A stretch of DNA of 40,282 nt from Psychrobacter cibarius. GTDB taxonomy: Bacteria; Pseudomonadota; Gammaproteobacteria; Pseudomonadales; Moraxellaceae. The notes beneath the pieces were generated by a model that worked only from the letters and a program-made list of their open reading frames with translations, did not search any database and was not told the DNA's origin. The position numbers were made by a program, and so were the translations under genes. The DNA lies in contig NZ_JABASQ010000024.1 in NCBI RefSeq assembly GCF_016107535.1, positions 1-40,282 of the forward strand, in the 5' to 3' direction. Shown in pieces: positions 32,469-40,282 of the stretch. Numbering within the stretch: the first letter of the stretch is position 1; every line of letters begins with the position of its first letter.

Positions 32469-34633
32469 CTATCAATACTGCCGCACAGACTCATCACTCT
32501 CATACCAATAATACTACTGATTATGTCAAACCTATGACTTCACTTGCAGCGTCTCAGTCGCCCATATTGAAAACACCATCAGAGCAACACTCTAAGCTCA
32601 TGCAAAAACCTCCCAATCCAGCACCAAAACCACCTCGGCAACCACCTTCGGTATTTGCGGGTACATGGCGCATCTGGGCAGTAATGATTATCCTGGTGGT
32701 GTTGTCAGTATGGAGCACGTGGGTATTAATCGCTCAGGAGTGGACACGCCCGATCAGTGATTTGTTTATTCCAAGCTCGCAATTGGATATTATCAGTCTT
32801 GCGACGCAGCTGCATATAGTGGCGACCAGTATAGTGGCGCTATTGGCAGGTGGTCTGCTTGGGGTTGTCAGTATTTTGCTACAGCAATTGGTCAAAAATC
32901 CATTGGCGTCAGACACCACATTGGGCGTCGGTGTTGGTGCGCAATTAGCCATGCTCATTGTGACCTTGTTTTTGCCAAGCTTAGCGATTTATGGTGGACT
33001 TTATGTGGCCTTTGTCGGCGCGCTTATTAGTATGGGACTAGTCTTTGCGTTGTCAGCACCCAGTCGTTTTAATCCGCTCATTTTAATATTGGCGGGCTTA
33101 GTGGTAAACATTCTACTTGCTGCCGTGGCTAATGTCTTGGTGTTGTTTTTTGCTGAACGTAGTAATGGTATGCTGTCGTGGGCGGCGGGATTTTTGGCAC
33201 AGAATAGCTGGCATACCAGTACGATGCTAGCGATAACGGCCGTCGTGATGGCGGTTGTCTGTCTACCCTTGTTAAAACCATTAACCTTGATGAGTCTCGA
33301 TGACTCACAAGCCAAGCGCTTGGGCGTGCCGATTAACGGTATCCGTGCATTGGTGGTGCTTATTGTGGCGGTCGTTACCGCTTTGGTGGTCAGCGAAGTT
33401 GGTCTAATCGGTTTTATCGGTCTTGGCGCTGCCAGTCTGGTCAATGCACTGGGTGTCGCTTCTATTAGCAAACGTCTGCTTGCAGCCTTTGTCTTAGGGG
33501 CGCTGCTTTTATGGCTGACTAGCAATGTTGCTTTATTACTCGAACCCATACTAAATATGCAAATTCCAGCAGGGGCGATGACGGGTATTCTTGGTGCACC
33601 ACTGATTATTTGGCTGATTTTGCGTCAGCGCCGTGAGCGGATAGAAACAGTAACCCCGATGCTAACGGGCAAGCATGCACCTGTGGCATGGTGGCGCTGG
33701 GGTATTGGTGTGGTAATGATAATCATACTTGCCTGTGTTTTTGTCCAAGACGTCAGTGGTTGGGGACTAAGTACCGATTGGGCGATCACCCAGCAGTATC
33801 GGCTACCGCGCAGTTTGAGCGCTGCGGCAACGGGTCTGATGTTGGCCATCGCTGGTGTATTATTGCAAACGCTCACCCGCAATCCGATGGCAAGTCCAGA
33901 AGTGTTGGGTGTGAGCTCGGGCGCGGCGCTTGGGGTTATCTTAGGGTTTTTACTGCTACCAAGCTTAGGGCTATCTGCCGGAGCTGGTACTTTATTAATC
34001 TCAGGATTATCAGGAGCGATGGCTGTGTTATTGCTAGTGATTTGGCTGGCCCGCAAGGTAAGTTCTGGCTATCTGCTGCTGGTCGGTATCGGTATTGCCG
34101 CGATGATGGATGGGGTAATGCACATGGTCAAGCTGTCTGGTGATCCACGCCTAGAAGCAATGCTTAGCTGGCTATCGGGAACGACTTATAGCGCTCAGCC
34201 TAGTACGGTGTGGTATCTTATCGGCATTGCCCTCATTTTATTTGCCCTCAGCTTATTGCTTATCAAACCCTTAAGAGTGCTTGGTTTGGGTACAGGGGTC
34301 GCTCGTAATTTAGGGGTGGCAGTGACACCAGTGACACTCGCGTTATTGGTGTTAGTGGCGGCGCTAAGTACTGCCAGTACGCTTGCGGTTGGGCCATTGA
34401 GCTTTATTGGTCTAATGGTGCCACATTTGGCGACGTCACTCGGTGCGGTAAGGCTTGAGCGCCAATTGCCATTAGCGGCTTTGTTAGGCGCAGGGGTGAT
34501 GGTAATAGCAGACTGGATTGGGCGTTATGTCATTTTCCCTTATGAGCTGCCTGCGGGTACGATTGCGGCTATCATTGGCGGTGCGTACTTTTTATGGCTG
34601 ATTCGTAAAGTGCCAGTCGCAGTGAGTGGATAG
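32465..34633 (+). CDS. fhuB: Ferric siderophore permease, double FecCD domain (FhuB-like)
   Basis: 722 residues, inner-membrane permease with two fused FecCD-type halves of about ten membrane segments each (about 70-385 and 400-720), as in E. coli FhuB. Each half has the characteristic segment: GVVSILLQQLVKNPLASDTTLG in the first and GVLLQTLTRNPMASPEVLG in the second. Coupling loops for the ATPase follow in each half (VGLIGFIGLGAASLVNALG and GPLSFIGLMVPHLATSLG); the first half departs from the usual VPH motif. The first 65 or so residues are a Pro/His/Thr-rich cytoplasmic extension, unusual for the family. It overlaps the binding-protein gene by four bases. No TonB-dependent receptor gene is adjacent. 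Confidence 0.94.
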   Translation: MTINTAAQTHHSHTNNTTDYVKPMTSLAASQSPILKTPSEQHSKLMQKPPNPAPKPPRQPPSVFAGTWRIWAVMIILVVLSVWSTWVLIAQEWTRPISDLFIPSSQLDIISLATQLHIVATSIVALLAGGLLGVVSILLQQLVKNPLASDTTLGVGVGAQLAMLIVTLFLPSLAIYGGLYVAFVGALISMGLVFALSAPSRFNPLILILAGLVVNILLAAVANVLVLFFAERSNGMLSWAAGFLAQNSWHTSTMLAITAVVMAVVCLPLLKPLTLMSLDDSQAKRLGVPINGIRALVVLIVAVVTALVVSEVGLIGFIGLGAASLVNALGVASISKRLLAAFVLGALLLWLTSNVALLLEPILNMQIPAGAMTGILGAPLIIWLILRQRRERIETVTPMLTGKHAPVAWWRWGIGVVMIIILACVFVQDVSGWGLSTDWAITQQYRLPRSLSAAATGLMLAIAGVLLQTLTRNPMASPEVLGVSSGAALGVILGFLLLPSLGLSAGAGTLLISGLSGAMAVLLLVIWLARKVSSGYLLLVGIGIAAMMDGVMHMVKLSGDPRLEAMLSWLSGTTYSAQPSTVWYLIGIALILFALSLLLIKPLRVLGLGTGVARNLGVAVTPVTLALLVLVAALSTASTLAVGPLSFIGLMVPHLATSLGAVRLERQLPLAALLGAGVMVIADWIGRYVIFPYELPAGTIAAIIGGAYFLWLIRKVPVAVSG

Positions 34634-34646
34634 TTTTTATGGGAAA

Positions 34647-34694
34647 TTAATGACTGATGAATAACTATAATCAGCCATCATGATCAGTCATTAA
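34647..34694 (+). terminator. 12-bp inverted repeat after fhuB
   Basis: TTAATGACTGAT (34647-34658) and ATCAGTCATTAA (34683-34694) pair perfectly around a 24-base loop, 13 bp past the stop. There is no T-run, so it is more likely an mRNA 3'-end stabiliser or a weak terminator. Confidence 0.45.
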
Positions 34695-34787
34695 TACATA
34701 CCGTCCAGCGCTTAAATAGCGCTATATCTTAAAATCACCAATGTTCGTCATATTCAGTAAGTCATTTGACATTGCTTTGAAGGGGTT

Positions 34788-35138
34788 TTAAACTTTTTTA
34801 TTCAAGCTCTTTTTTAATAAATGATCAAATATAAACGGACCAAGGGGCAAAAAGGATCCGAGTACCCCTGCTGGCATCGCCCAAAGCGGCATTTTGATTT
34901 TGGTGGTGGCTATCAACAGCATTAAAATATACGCGATGAACAATCCGCCATGAGCCATCCCTATGTAGGTGACCGCTTCTGCAATACCCATCATATATTT
35001 TAACGGCATTGCGATGCAAAGTAGTAATAAAAAGGACGTACCTTCCAAGTAACCCATGATCGTAAGAATCTTTAATACAGAGTTCTGATCTTTTGTGAGA
35101 TGAGGTGTTTCTGTGATAGTTGTCTGAGCCTGCGACAC
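34788..35138 (-). CDS. DUF3817-like small membrane protein
   Basis: 116 residues when started at GTG 35138, five bases after a strong AAGGAAG; an upstream TTG would add 24 residues without a good ribosome binding site. Three hydrophobic segments are visible: LKILTIMGYLEGTSFLLLLCIAMPL, GMAHGGLFIAYILMLLIA and LGSFLPLGPFIFD. The glycine-rich E-G-T-S and A-H-G-G-L-F motifs are those I associate with the DUF3817 integral membrane family. The charged C-terminus is KKSLNKKV. It is a single gene, convergent with fhuB and divergent from the GST. Function unknown. Confidence 0.82.
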   Translation of the reverse strand: MSQAQTTITETPHLTKDQNSVLKILTIMGYLEGTSFLLLLCIAMPLKYMMGIAEAVTYIGMAHGGLFIAYILMLLIATTKIKMPLWAMPAGVLGSFLPLGPFIFDHLLKKSLNKKV

Positions 35139-35264
35139 TATATCTTCCTTTTGTTTATAATAAATAAGGTAAAGGTTTTTCAATGCCGCTATGATACTGG
35201 CTTTGTTCAATGCTTTGAAGTATTAATTTCACCAACCCTTAATAGAGATCAGTAACGAAACTAA

Positions 35265-35975
35265 ATGACTCTTGATGTCAGTAACTCTAAGGCTACTGAT
35301 CTCGTTTTAACTGTGAAAAAATATATGACTGCTTACTCCCTTTCTTGTCTTTACTCTTTTCGTCGCTGTCCTTATGCCATGCGCGCGCGTCTCGGTCTGT
35401 TGTTTGCTGAGTTGCCAGTAGAGCTACGGGAGATCACGCTAAAAAATAAGCCTGCGAAAATGCTAGCGATTAGCCCAAAAGGCACCGTGCCCGTTTTACA
35501 GCTCGCTGATGGTGTTGTGATTGAAGAGAGTTGGGAAATAATGGAGTGGGCGCTTGAACAGCAAGATCCACAAGAGCTGTTGAACCCTAAGACTTTGCGT
35601 CAAGGTAATACGTTAATTGAGCAAAACGATCAGGAGTTTAAGCATTGGCTAGATCGCTATAAATATGCTGACCGTCATCTTGAAATGACCCAAACAGAAT
35701 ATCGGCAAAAAGGTGAAGCGTTTCTACAGATTTTAGAAGCACTGCTTACTAAAAATACTTATTTGCTAGGAGACAGTGTGACCATTGCTGATATCGGTAT
35801 TATGCCATTTGTCCGCCAATTTGCTCATGTAGATCGCGACATTTTTTACAGTTTACCTTATCCGAAGCTGCAAATATGGCTAAAAAACTGGCTAGCGCAT
35901 CCATTATTTATACAAGCCATGACCAAGTTTCAACCTTGGCAAGATGGCGATGAGCCATTGATTTTCCCTTCTTAG
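35265..35975 (+). CDS. Glutathione S-transferase family protein
   Basis: 236 residues; the conserved part begins near residue 24. The thioredoxin-like domain has the active-site-type motif SFRRCPYAMRARLGL with Cys35, then SPKGTVPVLQL (cis-Pro) and IEESWEIMEWAL (glutathione gamma-Glu binding). The C-terminal helical domain follows (about 105-225), with LGDSVTIADIGIMPFVRQF as the N-capping box. A CPY active site followed by this layout is closer to omega/GrxB-like thiol transferases than to conjugating classes. The start is uncertain between ATG 35265 and ATG 35325; neither has a good ribosome binding site, and the shorter one fits family length better. Confidence 0.88.
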   Translation: MTLDVSNSKATDLVLTVKKYMTAYSLSCLYSFRRCPYAMRARLGLLFAELPVELREITLKNKPAKMLAISPKGTVPVLQLADGVVIEESWEIMEWALEQQDPQELLNPKTLRQGNTLIEQNDQEFKHWLDRYKYADRHLEMTQTEYRQKGEAFLQILEALLTKNTYLLGDSVTIADIGIMPFVRQFAHVDRDIFYSLPYPKLQIWLKNWLAHPLFIQAMTKFQPWQDGDEPLIFPS

Positions 35976-36442
35976 TAAAAGTAGCTCACTCATTTCTTTG
36001 TAAATATTTCATCAACCTATTTTAGATATGTCCAGCAACCACCCACACGTCATTAAACAATTCCTAATAATGAGGGAGCTGTTTACCCTCACTATCTTGA
36101 TAGACCTCAACAGTACTATTCTCAAAATAAATATCAATCTATGGTGGTTTGATAGCCGCTTTTCATAACCTTTATATCAAAAGGGTTGAATGCCTATTGT
36201 GTACACTTGTACTCTTAGGTTAGAATGAACATAAGTGTATCATTATATAAATATTCTTGAGTGACCTCTATTACGAATTGATTGGCATGGTTGTGAAAGT
36301 AACTTTTATACGAGTATGAATATAAGAGTGCGCAAACAACGAATCCACGTGCTAATTATAGTGACGCCGATGGCTTTGCTTTTTATATGCGATAACCACT
36401 TAATTCATCCCTAATCCCAACATTTACGAAGGACTGTTTGAA
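35976..36442. other. Gene-free stretch
   Basis: 467 bp, AT-rich. I see no credible gene, strong hairpin or repeat. A 32-codon ORF (36316-36414) with a hydrophobic middle lacks a proper ribosome binding site. The last bases carry AAGGA for the next gene. Confidence 0.5.
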
Positions 36443-36868
36443 ATGTTAAAAAGTGCCATTAAAGAGACTGAATTAGAAAAAATCGATATCATGTTAGTAA
36501 AAAATATTTTAGAGATTGGTATTCAAGATGATTATGCTGACAAGATAGCGGCTGATTATATCGAGACGTTAGCCCGCGCAAAAAGTGATAAAAACAGTCT
36601 CTTATATAAATCATCTAAGGTAAAAGAGTGCTATAGACAGTCGGATCTGCATAAATCTATCAACCGTATTATTTATAAGATCGAGCCTTTAAGGGTTGCT
36701 ATTATGCGTGAAGGCCTAGCATTGCAGCAGGCAGTGGCTGAAGGCAATAAAGAGATAGCTGATGAGATTATTAAGGTTGTCGTTAGAATGAAGCTAGAAA
36801 AAAGTAAACTTGAGAAAAATCTTAGCGCACTTATGGGTAACGTAAAAAAGCTTCAGCTAGCTAGCTAA
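36443..36868 (+). CDS. Hypothetical helical protein
   Basis: 141 residues that I do not recognise. Start supported by AAGGA nine bases upstream. No signal peptide or membrane segment; nearly all predicted helix, rich in Lys, Glu, Ile and Ala, with heptad-like spacing in the C-terminal half (about 75-135: hydrophobic positions in MREGLALQQAVAEGNKEIADEIIK and MKLEKSKLEKNLSALM). A cytoplasmic coiled-coil or small helical-bundle protein is likely. It lies 23 bp before a phospholipase-D fragment and may have been brought in by the event that truncated it. Confidence 0.65.
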   Translation: MLKSAIKETELEKIDIMLVKNILEIGIQDDYADKIAADYIETLARAKSDKNSLLYKSSKVKECYRQSDLHKSINRIIYKIEPLRVAIMREGLALQQAVAEGNKEIADEIIKVVVRMKLEKSKLEKNLSALMGNVKKLQLAS

Positions 36869-36891
36869 TAAAATAACAACAAAGCAAGGCC

Positions 36892-37236
36892 ATGCTTGAA
36901 AGTGGCGTCAGCCTTTTTGAGCTACGTAGCCAAGCTGCGTCTGGTGCACCCGCTGACCATCTAGAACCGTTCAGATCGTCAAAAGCCAGTCTTCACGCGA
37001 AAACCTTTGCGGTAGATGGAAAGCGCATTTTTATTGGCTCGTTCAATTTTGACCCCCGTTCGACTGCGCTCAATACCGAAATGGGTTTAATGATCAACAG
37101 TGAACAGATGGCACAGAAACTGCACAAAGCATTTGATAAGGGCATAGTTGGTCTTACTTGGCGAGTAGAGCAGCGTAATGGAAGGCTCGTCTGGATCGAT
37201 GAGCGTCTCGGAGCCTGGGCAAAGTGCCCTGCTTAA
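36892..37236 (+). pseudogene. C-terminal fragment of a phospholipase-D/cardiolipin-synthase-like protein
   Basis: 114 codons that contain only the second HKD catalytic motif: SLHAKTFAVDGKRIFIGSFNF (His and Lys in H-x-K, then Asp, Gly-Ser-x-Asn) followed by the NTEMGLMI strand and a WRVEQRNGRLVW C-terminal piece. This looks like the end of the YmdC/ClsC type. Complete enzymes are around 450-500 residues with two HKD motifs, so the N-terminal three quarters are missing. The upstream in-frame sequence does not resemble the missing part. AAGCAAGG precedes the ATG, so a short product could still be made, but activity needs two motifs. Confidence 0.8.
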
Positions 37237-37596
37237 CATTATCTTGACGATAGTAGGATGGCTACCAGTTAAGTGGCTTTTGTAGCTATAGACAACAGTA
37301 CTATATATGATGAACAGTGCTATATAGGATCATGAGCTATAATATCCAATATCTGGCATATTCATTCAGCAATGTGATAAATATAGAAAATTGGCTAATG
37401 CTATATCTGACATAGTGCTTGGAATGTTTTTATGTTCTTTTAATTAAAAAAAGCAGCGATGCTACAATCATTAATTATTTTTACTATTTTTTAAGATGAT
37501 TTGTTAGCGTCTCTATCGTGCTTGTTTTTAATCGTTTATGCTGAGGTACTTTACAAATACTCACTAAGATATCTAAAAAACAATTAAGGAAAATTT
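37237..37596. other. Gene-free stretch before the M14 peptidase gene
   Basis: 360 bp, AT-rich. It contains the imperfect direct repeat AACAGTACTATATA (37294) and AACAGTGCTATATA (37313), 19 bp apart. It presumably carries the promoter of the peptidase gene, which has AAGGAAAA just before its ATG. Confidence 0.5.
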
Positions 37597-38739
37597 ATGC
37601 ATATCACTGCTAATTTCGATGCTGGTAATATTGAGGTTATTAATTTAGAAGATAAAAAAAATATCCAATTGGCTATTCGTCCGGACGTCGGTGGCGAGTT
37701 TTTTCAGTGGTTTAATTTTCGCTTGACAGGTGAGGTTGGTGAGCAATATGTGCTCAATATTATGAATGCAGGGGATGCAGCATTTCCTGCAGGGTGGGAG
37801 AATTACCAAGCGGTGGCGTCGTACGATCGCGACTATTGGTTTCGTCTGCCAACTTCTTATAAAGACGGCAAACTAACCATAACGTCAGAGTTGGAATGTG
37901 AAACCATTCAAATTGCTTTTTTTGCCCCTTACAGTGATGAGCGTCATCAAGATTTATTAGCAGCGGTGCAAATGCATCCATTAGTGACGTTAGAGCATTT
38001 GGGAGAAACCCTTGATAAGCGCGATTTAACCTTAGTCAAAATTAGTGATGGCGCTAGCAATAACGATGCGCCTAAACGCAATATTTGGATTACGGCACGT
38101 CAACATCCCGGAGAGACGATGGCCGAATGGTTGGTCGATGGTCTACTGCATAGCCTGTTAGATGGTGATAATGCCACGGGTAAACTGTTATTAGATAAAG
38201 CTAATTTCTATATTGTGCCCAATATGAACCCAGATGGCAGCGTGAGAGGTCATTTGCGTACTAACGCAGTTGGGACTAACCTAAACCGTGCTTGGTCAAA
38301 TCCAAGTTTAGAAACCAGCCCAGAAGTCTTTCATGTCATTAATAAAATGGAAGAGACGGGTGTTGACTTGTTTTATGATGTACACGGTGATGAAGAAATA
38401 CCTTTTGTGTTCCTTGCTGGCTCGCAGGGTACACCAAATTATAGTGACCGCCTCGCACGTCTACGCGATAGATTCTCAGAAGTGTTAAAGATCGCCAGTG
38501 CTGACTTTCAGACGGAAGAAGGCTATGACGTAGATGCACCGGGTACAGCGAATATGACGCTTGCGACTCACTGGGTTGCCGAAAGCTTTGACTGCCTTGC
38601 CAATACCTTGGAGATGCCATTTATAGACAACAATAATGTCCCCGATGCGGATACAGGTTGGTCACCAGAGCGCTCTATGAAATTAGGGGAAGCCTCATTA
38701 GTGGCTATGTTGGCAGTCGTGGATGATTTACGTGAGTGA
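37597..38739 (+). CDS. M14-family zinc carboxypeptidase (cytosolic AGBL/Nna1-like group)
   Basis: 380 residues with no signal peptide. An N-terminal beta-sandwich (about 1-115) typical of bacterial relatives of cytosolic carboxypeptidase 6 precedes the peptidase domain (about 120-380). Zinc ligands His170 and Glu173 (ARQHPGETMAEW) and His263 (FYDVHGDEEIP) and catalytic Glu339 (NTLEMPF) are all present. NMNPDGSVRGHLRTNAVGTNLNR supplies the substrate-carboxylate-binding Asn and Arg region. Start supported by AAGGAAAA. Family precedents act on C-terminal residues of peptides or murein-derived peptides; the substrate here is unknown. The gene stands alone before the second adhesin. Confidence 0.93.
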   Translation: MHITANFDAGNIEVINLEDKKNIQLAIRPDVGGEFFQWFNFRLTGEVGEQYVLNIMNAGDAAFPAGWENYQAVASYDRDYWFRLPTSYKDGKLTITSELECETIQIAFFAPYSDERHQDLLAAVQMHPLVTLEHLGETLDKRDLTLVKISDGASNNDAPKRNIWITARQHPGETMAEWLVDGLLHSLLDGDNATGKLLLDKANFYIVPNMNPDGSVRGHLRTNAVGTNLNRAWSNPSLETSPEVFHVINKMEETGVDLFYDVHGDEEIPFVFLAGSQGTPNYSDRLARLRDRFSEVLKIASADFQTEEGYDVDAPGTANMTLATHWVAESFDCLANTLEMPFIDNNNVPDADTGWSPERSMKLGEASLVAMLAVVDDLRE

Positions 38740-39195
38740 ATCATTTAGGTGGATTGTTTGGGTTATGAAATCAGTCCATCCACTCAAGGATTACTTGTTC
38801 AACACTCTCTATGCCATTCCAAATTTCCTTAGATACGCCATCAGGTTGATCTGCTGCCAGACCTTGCGAGTGCCAGAACGGCACTTGCAATCCTACCGGA
38901 CGCGCTCACTCTTACCGATATAACAATCGTTATGCTAACTGTGCTGTGAGCGTTTGGGTGGGCGAATTTTGCTCATAACGCTCTTTTTCCATAAAACTAT
39001 CCCAGATTATTTTACTTATCTAAGACAGCCCTGAATATTAAATATCCTTTAATATAAATATACAGGTATGTTAGCTTTATGTTTTAATAAATGACAGTTG
39101 TCATTTATGAGCATGGTTAATGTAAGTGGCATAGTAAGTGACATAGATAGCCTTGATTTTATCAACGAGTAGTTTTTGGACTTATGGAGCGAGCT
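38740..39195. promoter_or_regulatory. Upstream region of the second adhesin, with palindrome and tandem repeat
   Basis: 456 bp without a convincing gene. Near-perfect dyad ATAAATGACA-GT-TGTCATTTAT at 39087-39108, then tandem 12-mers GTAAGTGGCATA (39122-39133) and GTAAGTGACATA (39134-39145), then GGAG at 39186-39189 as the ribosome binding site. The dyad is a likely regulator site; the left half of the region shows nothing clear. Confidence 0.5.
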
Positions 39196-40282
39196 ATGAA
39201 TAAAGTATTTAAAAAGATTTGGAGTCAATCATTAGGTTGTATAGTGGTGGTGTCTGAAAATACTAAGAGCGCTGGTAAGACTAGCGGCACGACTGGCACT
39301 ATCGCCCTGATAGATCGCTCAAATGACTATAAGATGTTGACTCTAAAAGGGCTTGCCTTCAGTATCGCAGCGATCAGTGGCTCGACAGTGTGGGCAGGCG
39401 TGGTATGCGTAACGGATCCTGTTTCGGGAGGAAGTACGGCAACAGGTGTAATTGCAGTAGCCTGTGGAATAAATAATGCAGCAGACGGTCTCAATAGCAG
39501 TGCTTTAGGTATTGACAATAAAGCTTCAAATGAAGCGACTAGTGCGCTAGGTCATGCAAATGAAGCAACAGGTAACTCTAGCAATGCAGTGGGATTTTTC
39601 AATAAGTCTTCGGGTAGTTATAGCAGTGCGGTTGGTTATACTAATAGGGCATCAGGTGATTATAGTAGTGCGTTAGGTGCTAATAATGAAGCATCAGTTA
39701 AGTACAGTAGTGCTGTTGGTTATAACAATACCGCAGCGCGTATCAATAGCAGTGCGGTAGGCTCTAATAATATCGCCTCAGAGGGTTATAGTAGTGCATT
39801 TGGTTATAACAACACGGCATCGAACATAAATAGCAGTGCAATTGGCTATAAAAATACCGCCTCGAATGTAAATAGCAGTGCCGTCGGTTATAATAATACA
39901 GCATCAGGTGAAGACAGTAGTGCCATCGGTTTTGAAAATACATCAGAGGGTAACTATAGTGTTGCAGTTGGTTATCAGAATACCGCATCAGGTACAGACA
40001 GCAGCGTGTTTGGCAGTAATAGCCAAGCAACTGCGACAGGCGCAACCGCCATAGGTAGTTTCTCCATTGCAGATGAAAGAGATACGATTTCAGTTGGTAG
40101 CAAGGGTTTCGAAAAACGTATCACTAACGTGGCAGATGCAACAAATGATACAGATGCGGTAAATAAACGATACACCGACGGCAAAGCAACTGAGACTTTA
40201 ACCGCCTCCAAAGGCTACACCGACGGCAAAGCAACTGAGACTTTAACCGCCTCCAAAGGCTACACCGATGATAAAGCAACCG
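39196..40282 (+). CDS. Trimeric autotransporter adhesin, N-terminal part (cut by window end)
   Basis: Open from ATG 39196 to the window edge (362 codons, no stop). It begins with an ESPR (MNKVFKKIWSQSLGC) and a signal core (LKGLAFSIAAISGSTVWAG), then a YadA-like head of about 13 repeats of 14 residues of the type NSSAVGYNNTASG-x (39494 to about 40060). A neck follows (ITNVADATNDTDAVNK), then a coiled-coil start of 15-residue repeats YTDGKATETLTASKG. The architecture matches the 10-16 kb adhesin but the head is far more regular, with Asn and Tyr at repeat positions. Surface adhesion or autoaggregation is the expected role. The stalk and barrel anchor lie outside the window. Confidence 0.93.
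   Translation, partial: MNKVFKKIWSQSLGCIVVVSENTKSAGKTSGTTGTIALIDRSNDYKMLTLKGLAFSIAAISGSTVWAGVVCVTDPVSGGSTATGVIAVACGINNAADGLNSSALGIDNKASNEATSALGHANEATGNSSNAVGFFNKSSGSYSSAVGYTNRASGDYSSALGANNEASVKYSSAVGYNNTAARINSSAVGSNNIASEGYSSAFGYNNTASNINSSAIGYKNTASNVNSSAVGYNNTASGEDSSAIGFENTSEGNYSVAVGYQNTASGTDSSVFGSNSQATATGATAIGSFSIADERDTISVGSKGFEKRITNVADATNDTDAVNKRYTDGKATETLTASKGYTDGKATETLTASKGYTDDKAT
39494..40060 (+). repeat. 42-bp coding repeats of the adhesin head
   Basis: About 13 diverged 42-bp units, each encoding 14 residues centred on SSA[VLIF]G. The codons for Ser-Ser-Ala (AGY AGT GC) are unusually constant while flanking codons vary. Confidence 0.85.
40171..40282 (+). repeat. 45-bp tandem repeats at the adhesin stalk start
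   Basis: Two identical 45-bp units (40171-40215 and 40216-40260) and the start of a third, encoding YTDGKATETLTASKG. They continue to the window edge, so copy number is unknown. Confidence 0.9.

Noticed and set aside
36316..36414. 32-residue ORF with a hydrophobic core, possible small membrane toxin
   Set aside because: No properly spaced ribosome binding site, no antisense RNA promoter or repeat structure seen; most likely chance.
38723..38923. 66-codon ORF overlapping the end of the M14 peptidase gene
   Set aside because: Overlaps a firm gene, no recognisable domain and no ribosome binding site; the minus strand gives only short broken frames.
40171..40282. Possible CRISPR-like direct repeats
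   Set aside because: The 45-bp units are contiguous without spacers, keep the reading frame of the adhesin and encode a coiled-coil repeat.

Overview
The window looks like chromosomal DNA of a Moraxellaceae gammaproteobacterium, most likely Psychrobacter. I infer this from the moderate-to-low GC, the AT-rich intergenic DNA, the two very large ESPR-type trimeric autotransporters and the layout of the aromatic amino acid catabolic genes. No database search supports the genus. I see no rRNA, tRNA, CRISPR array, prophage or intact insertion sequence.

Layout. (1) 1-6.4 kb: a secreted gamma-glutamyltransferase, divergent from two consecutive large lipoproteins of unknown function and a small secreted repeat protein. 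(2) 6.4-9.6 kb: an envelope-stress-like module, with a Spy/CpxP-like LTXXQ lipoprotein divergent from an OmpR-family regulator/histidine kinase pair. (3) 9.6-16.1 kb: a 2029-residue trimeric autotransporter adhesin behind a structured leader. (4) 16.3-29.9 kb: a phenylalanine/tyrosine catabolic island. It holds a flavin-dependent acyl-CoA-dehydrogenase-fold oxygenase, maiA, an IclR regulator, a frameshifted TRAP-type binding protein, a VOC metalloenzyme, fahA, an aromatic aminotransferase, a LysR regulator, hpd, phhA, phhB and an NhaC-family transporter. (5) 30.4-34.7 kb: a Fur-box-preceded FhuC-D-B-type ferric siderophore importer. (6) 34.8-38.7 kb: a DUF3817-like membrane protein, a GST, an unknown helical protein, a phospholipase-D C-terminal fragment and an M14 metallopeptidase. 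(7) 39.2 kb to the edge: the start of a second trimeric autotransporter, cut by the window end.

How the genes work together. PhhA and PhhB turn phenylalanine into tyrosine. The aminotransferase gives 4-hydroxyphenylpyruvate, HPPD gives homogentisate, and MaiA plus FahA process the ring-cleavage product to fumarate and acetoacetate. The ring-cleaving step, homogentisate 1,2-dioxygenase (cupin-fold HmgA), is not encoded here. Its place in the gene order is held by a 191-residue single-domain VOC protein with an intact His/His/Glu metal triad. That makes it a candidate non-orthologous ring-cleavage enzyme and the most interesting lead in the window.

Other notable signals are: a family of short TAGGGC-ended inverted-repeat elements (three MITE-like copies plus a terminator hairpin with the same ends) scattered through regions 4 and 5; a TRAP binding-protein gene apparently broken by loss of one 4-bp repeat unit; an 855-bp-period near-identical duplication inside the first adhesin; long hairpins before that adhesin; and an orphan strong terminator in a gene-free stretch that could end a small RNA.
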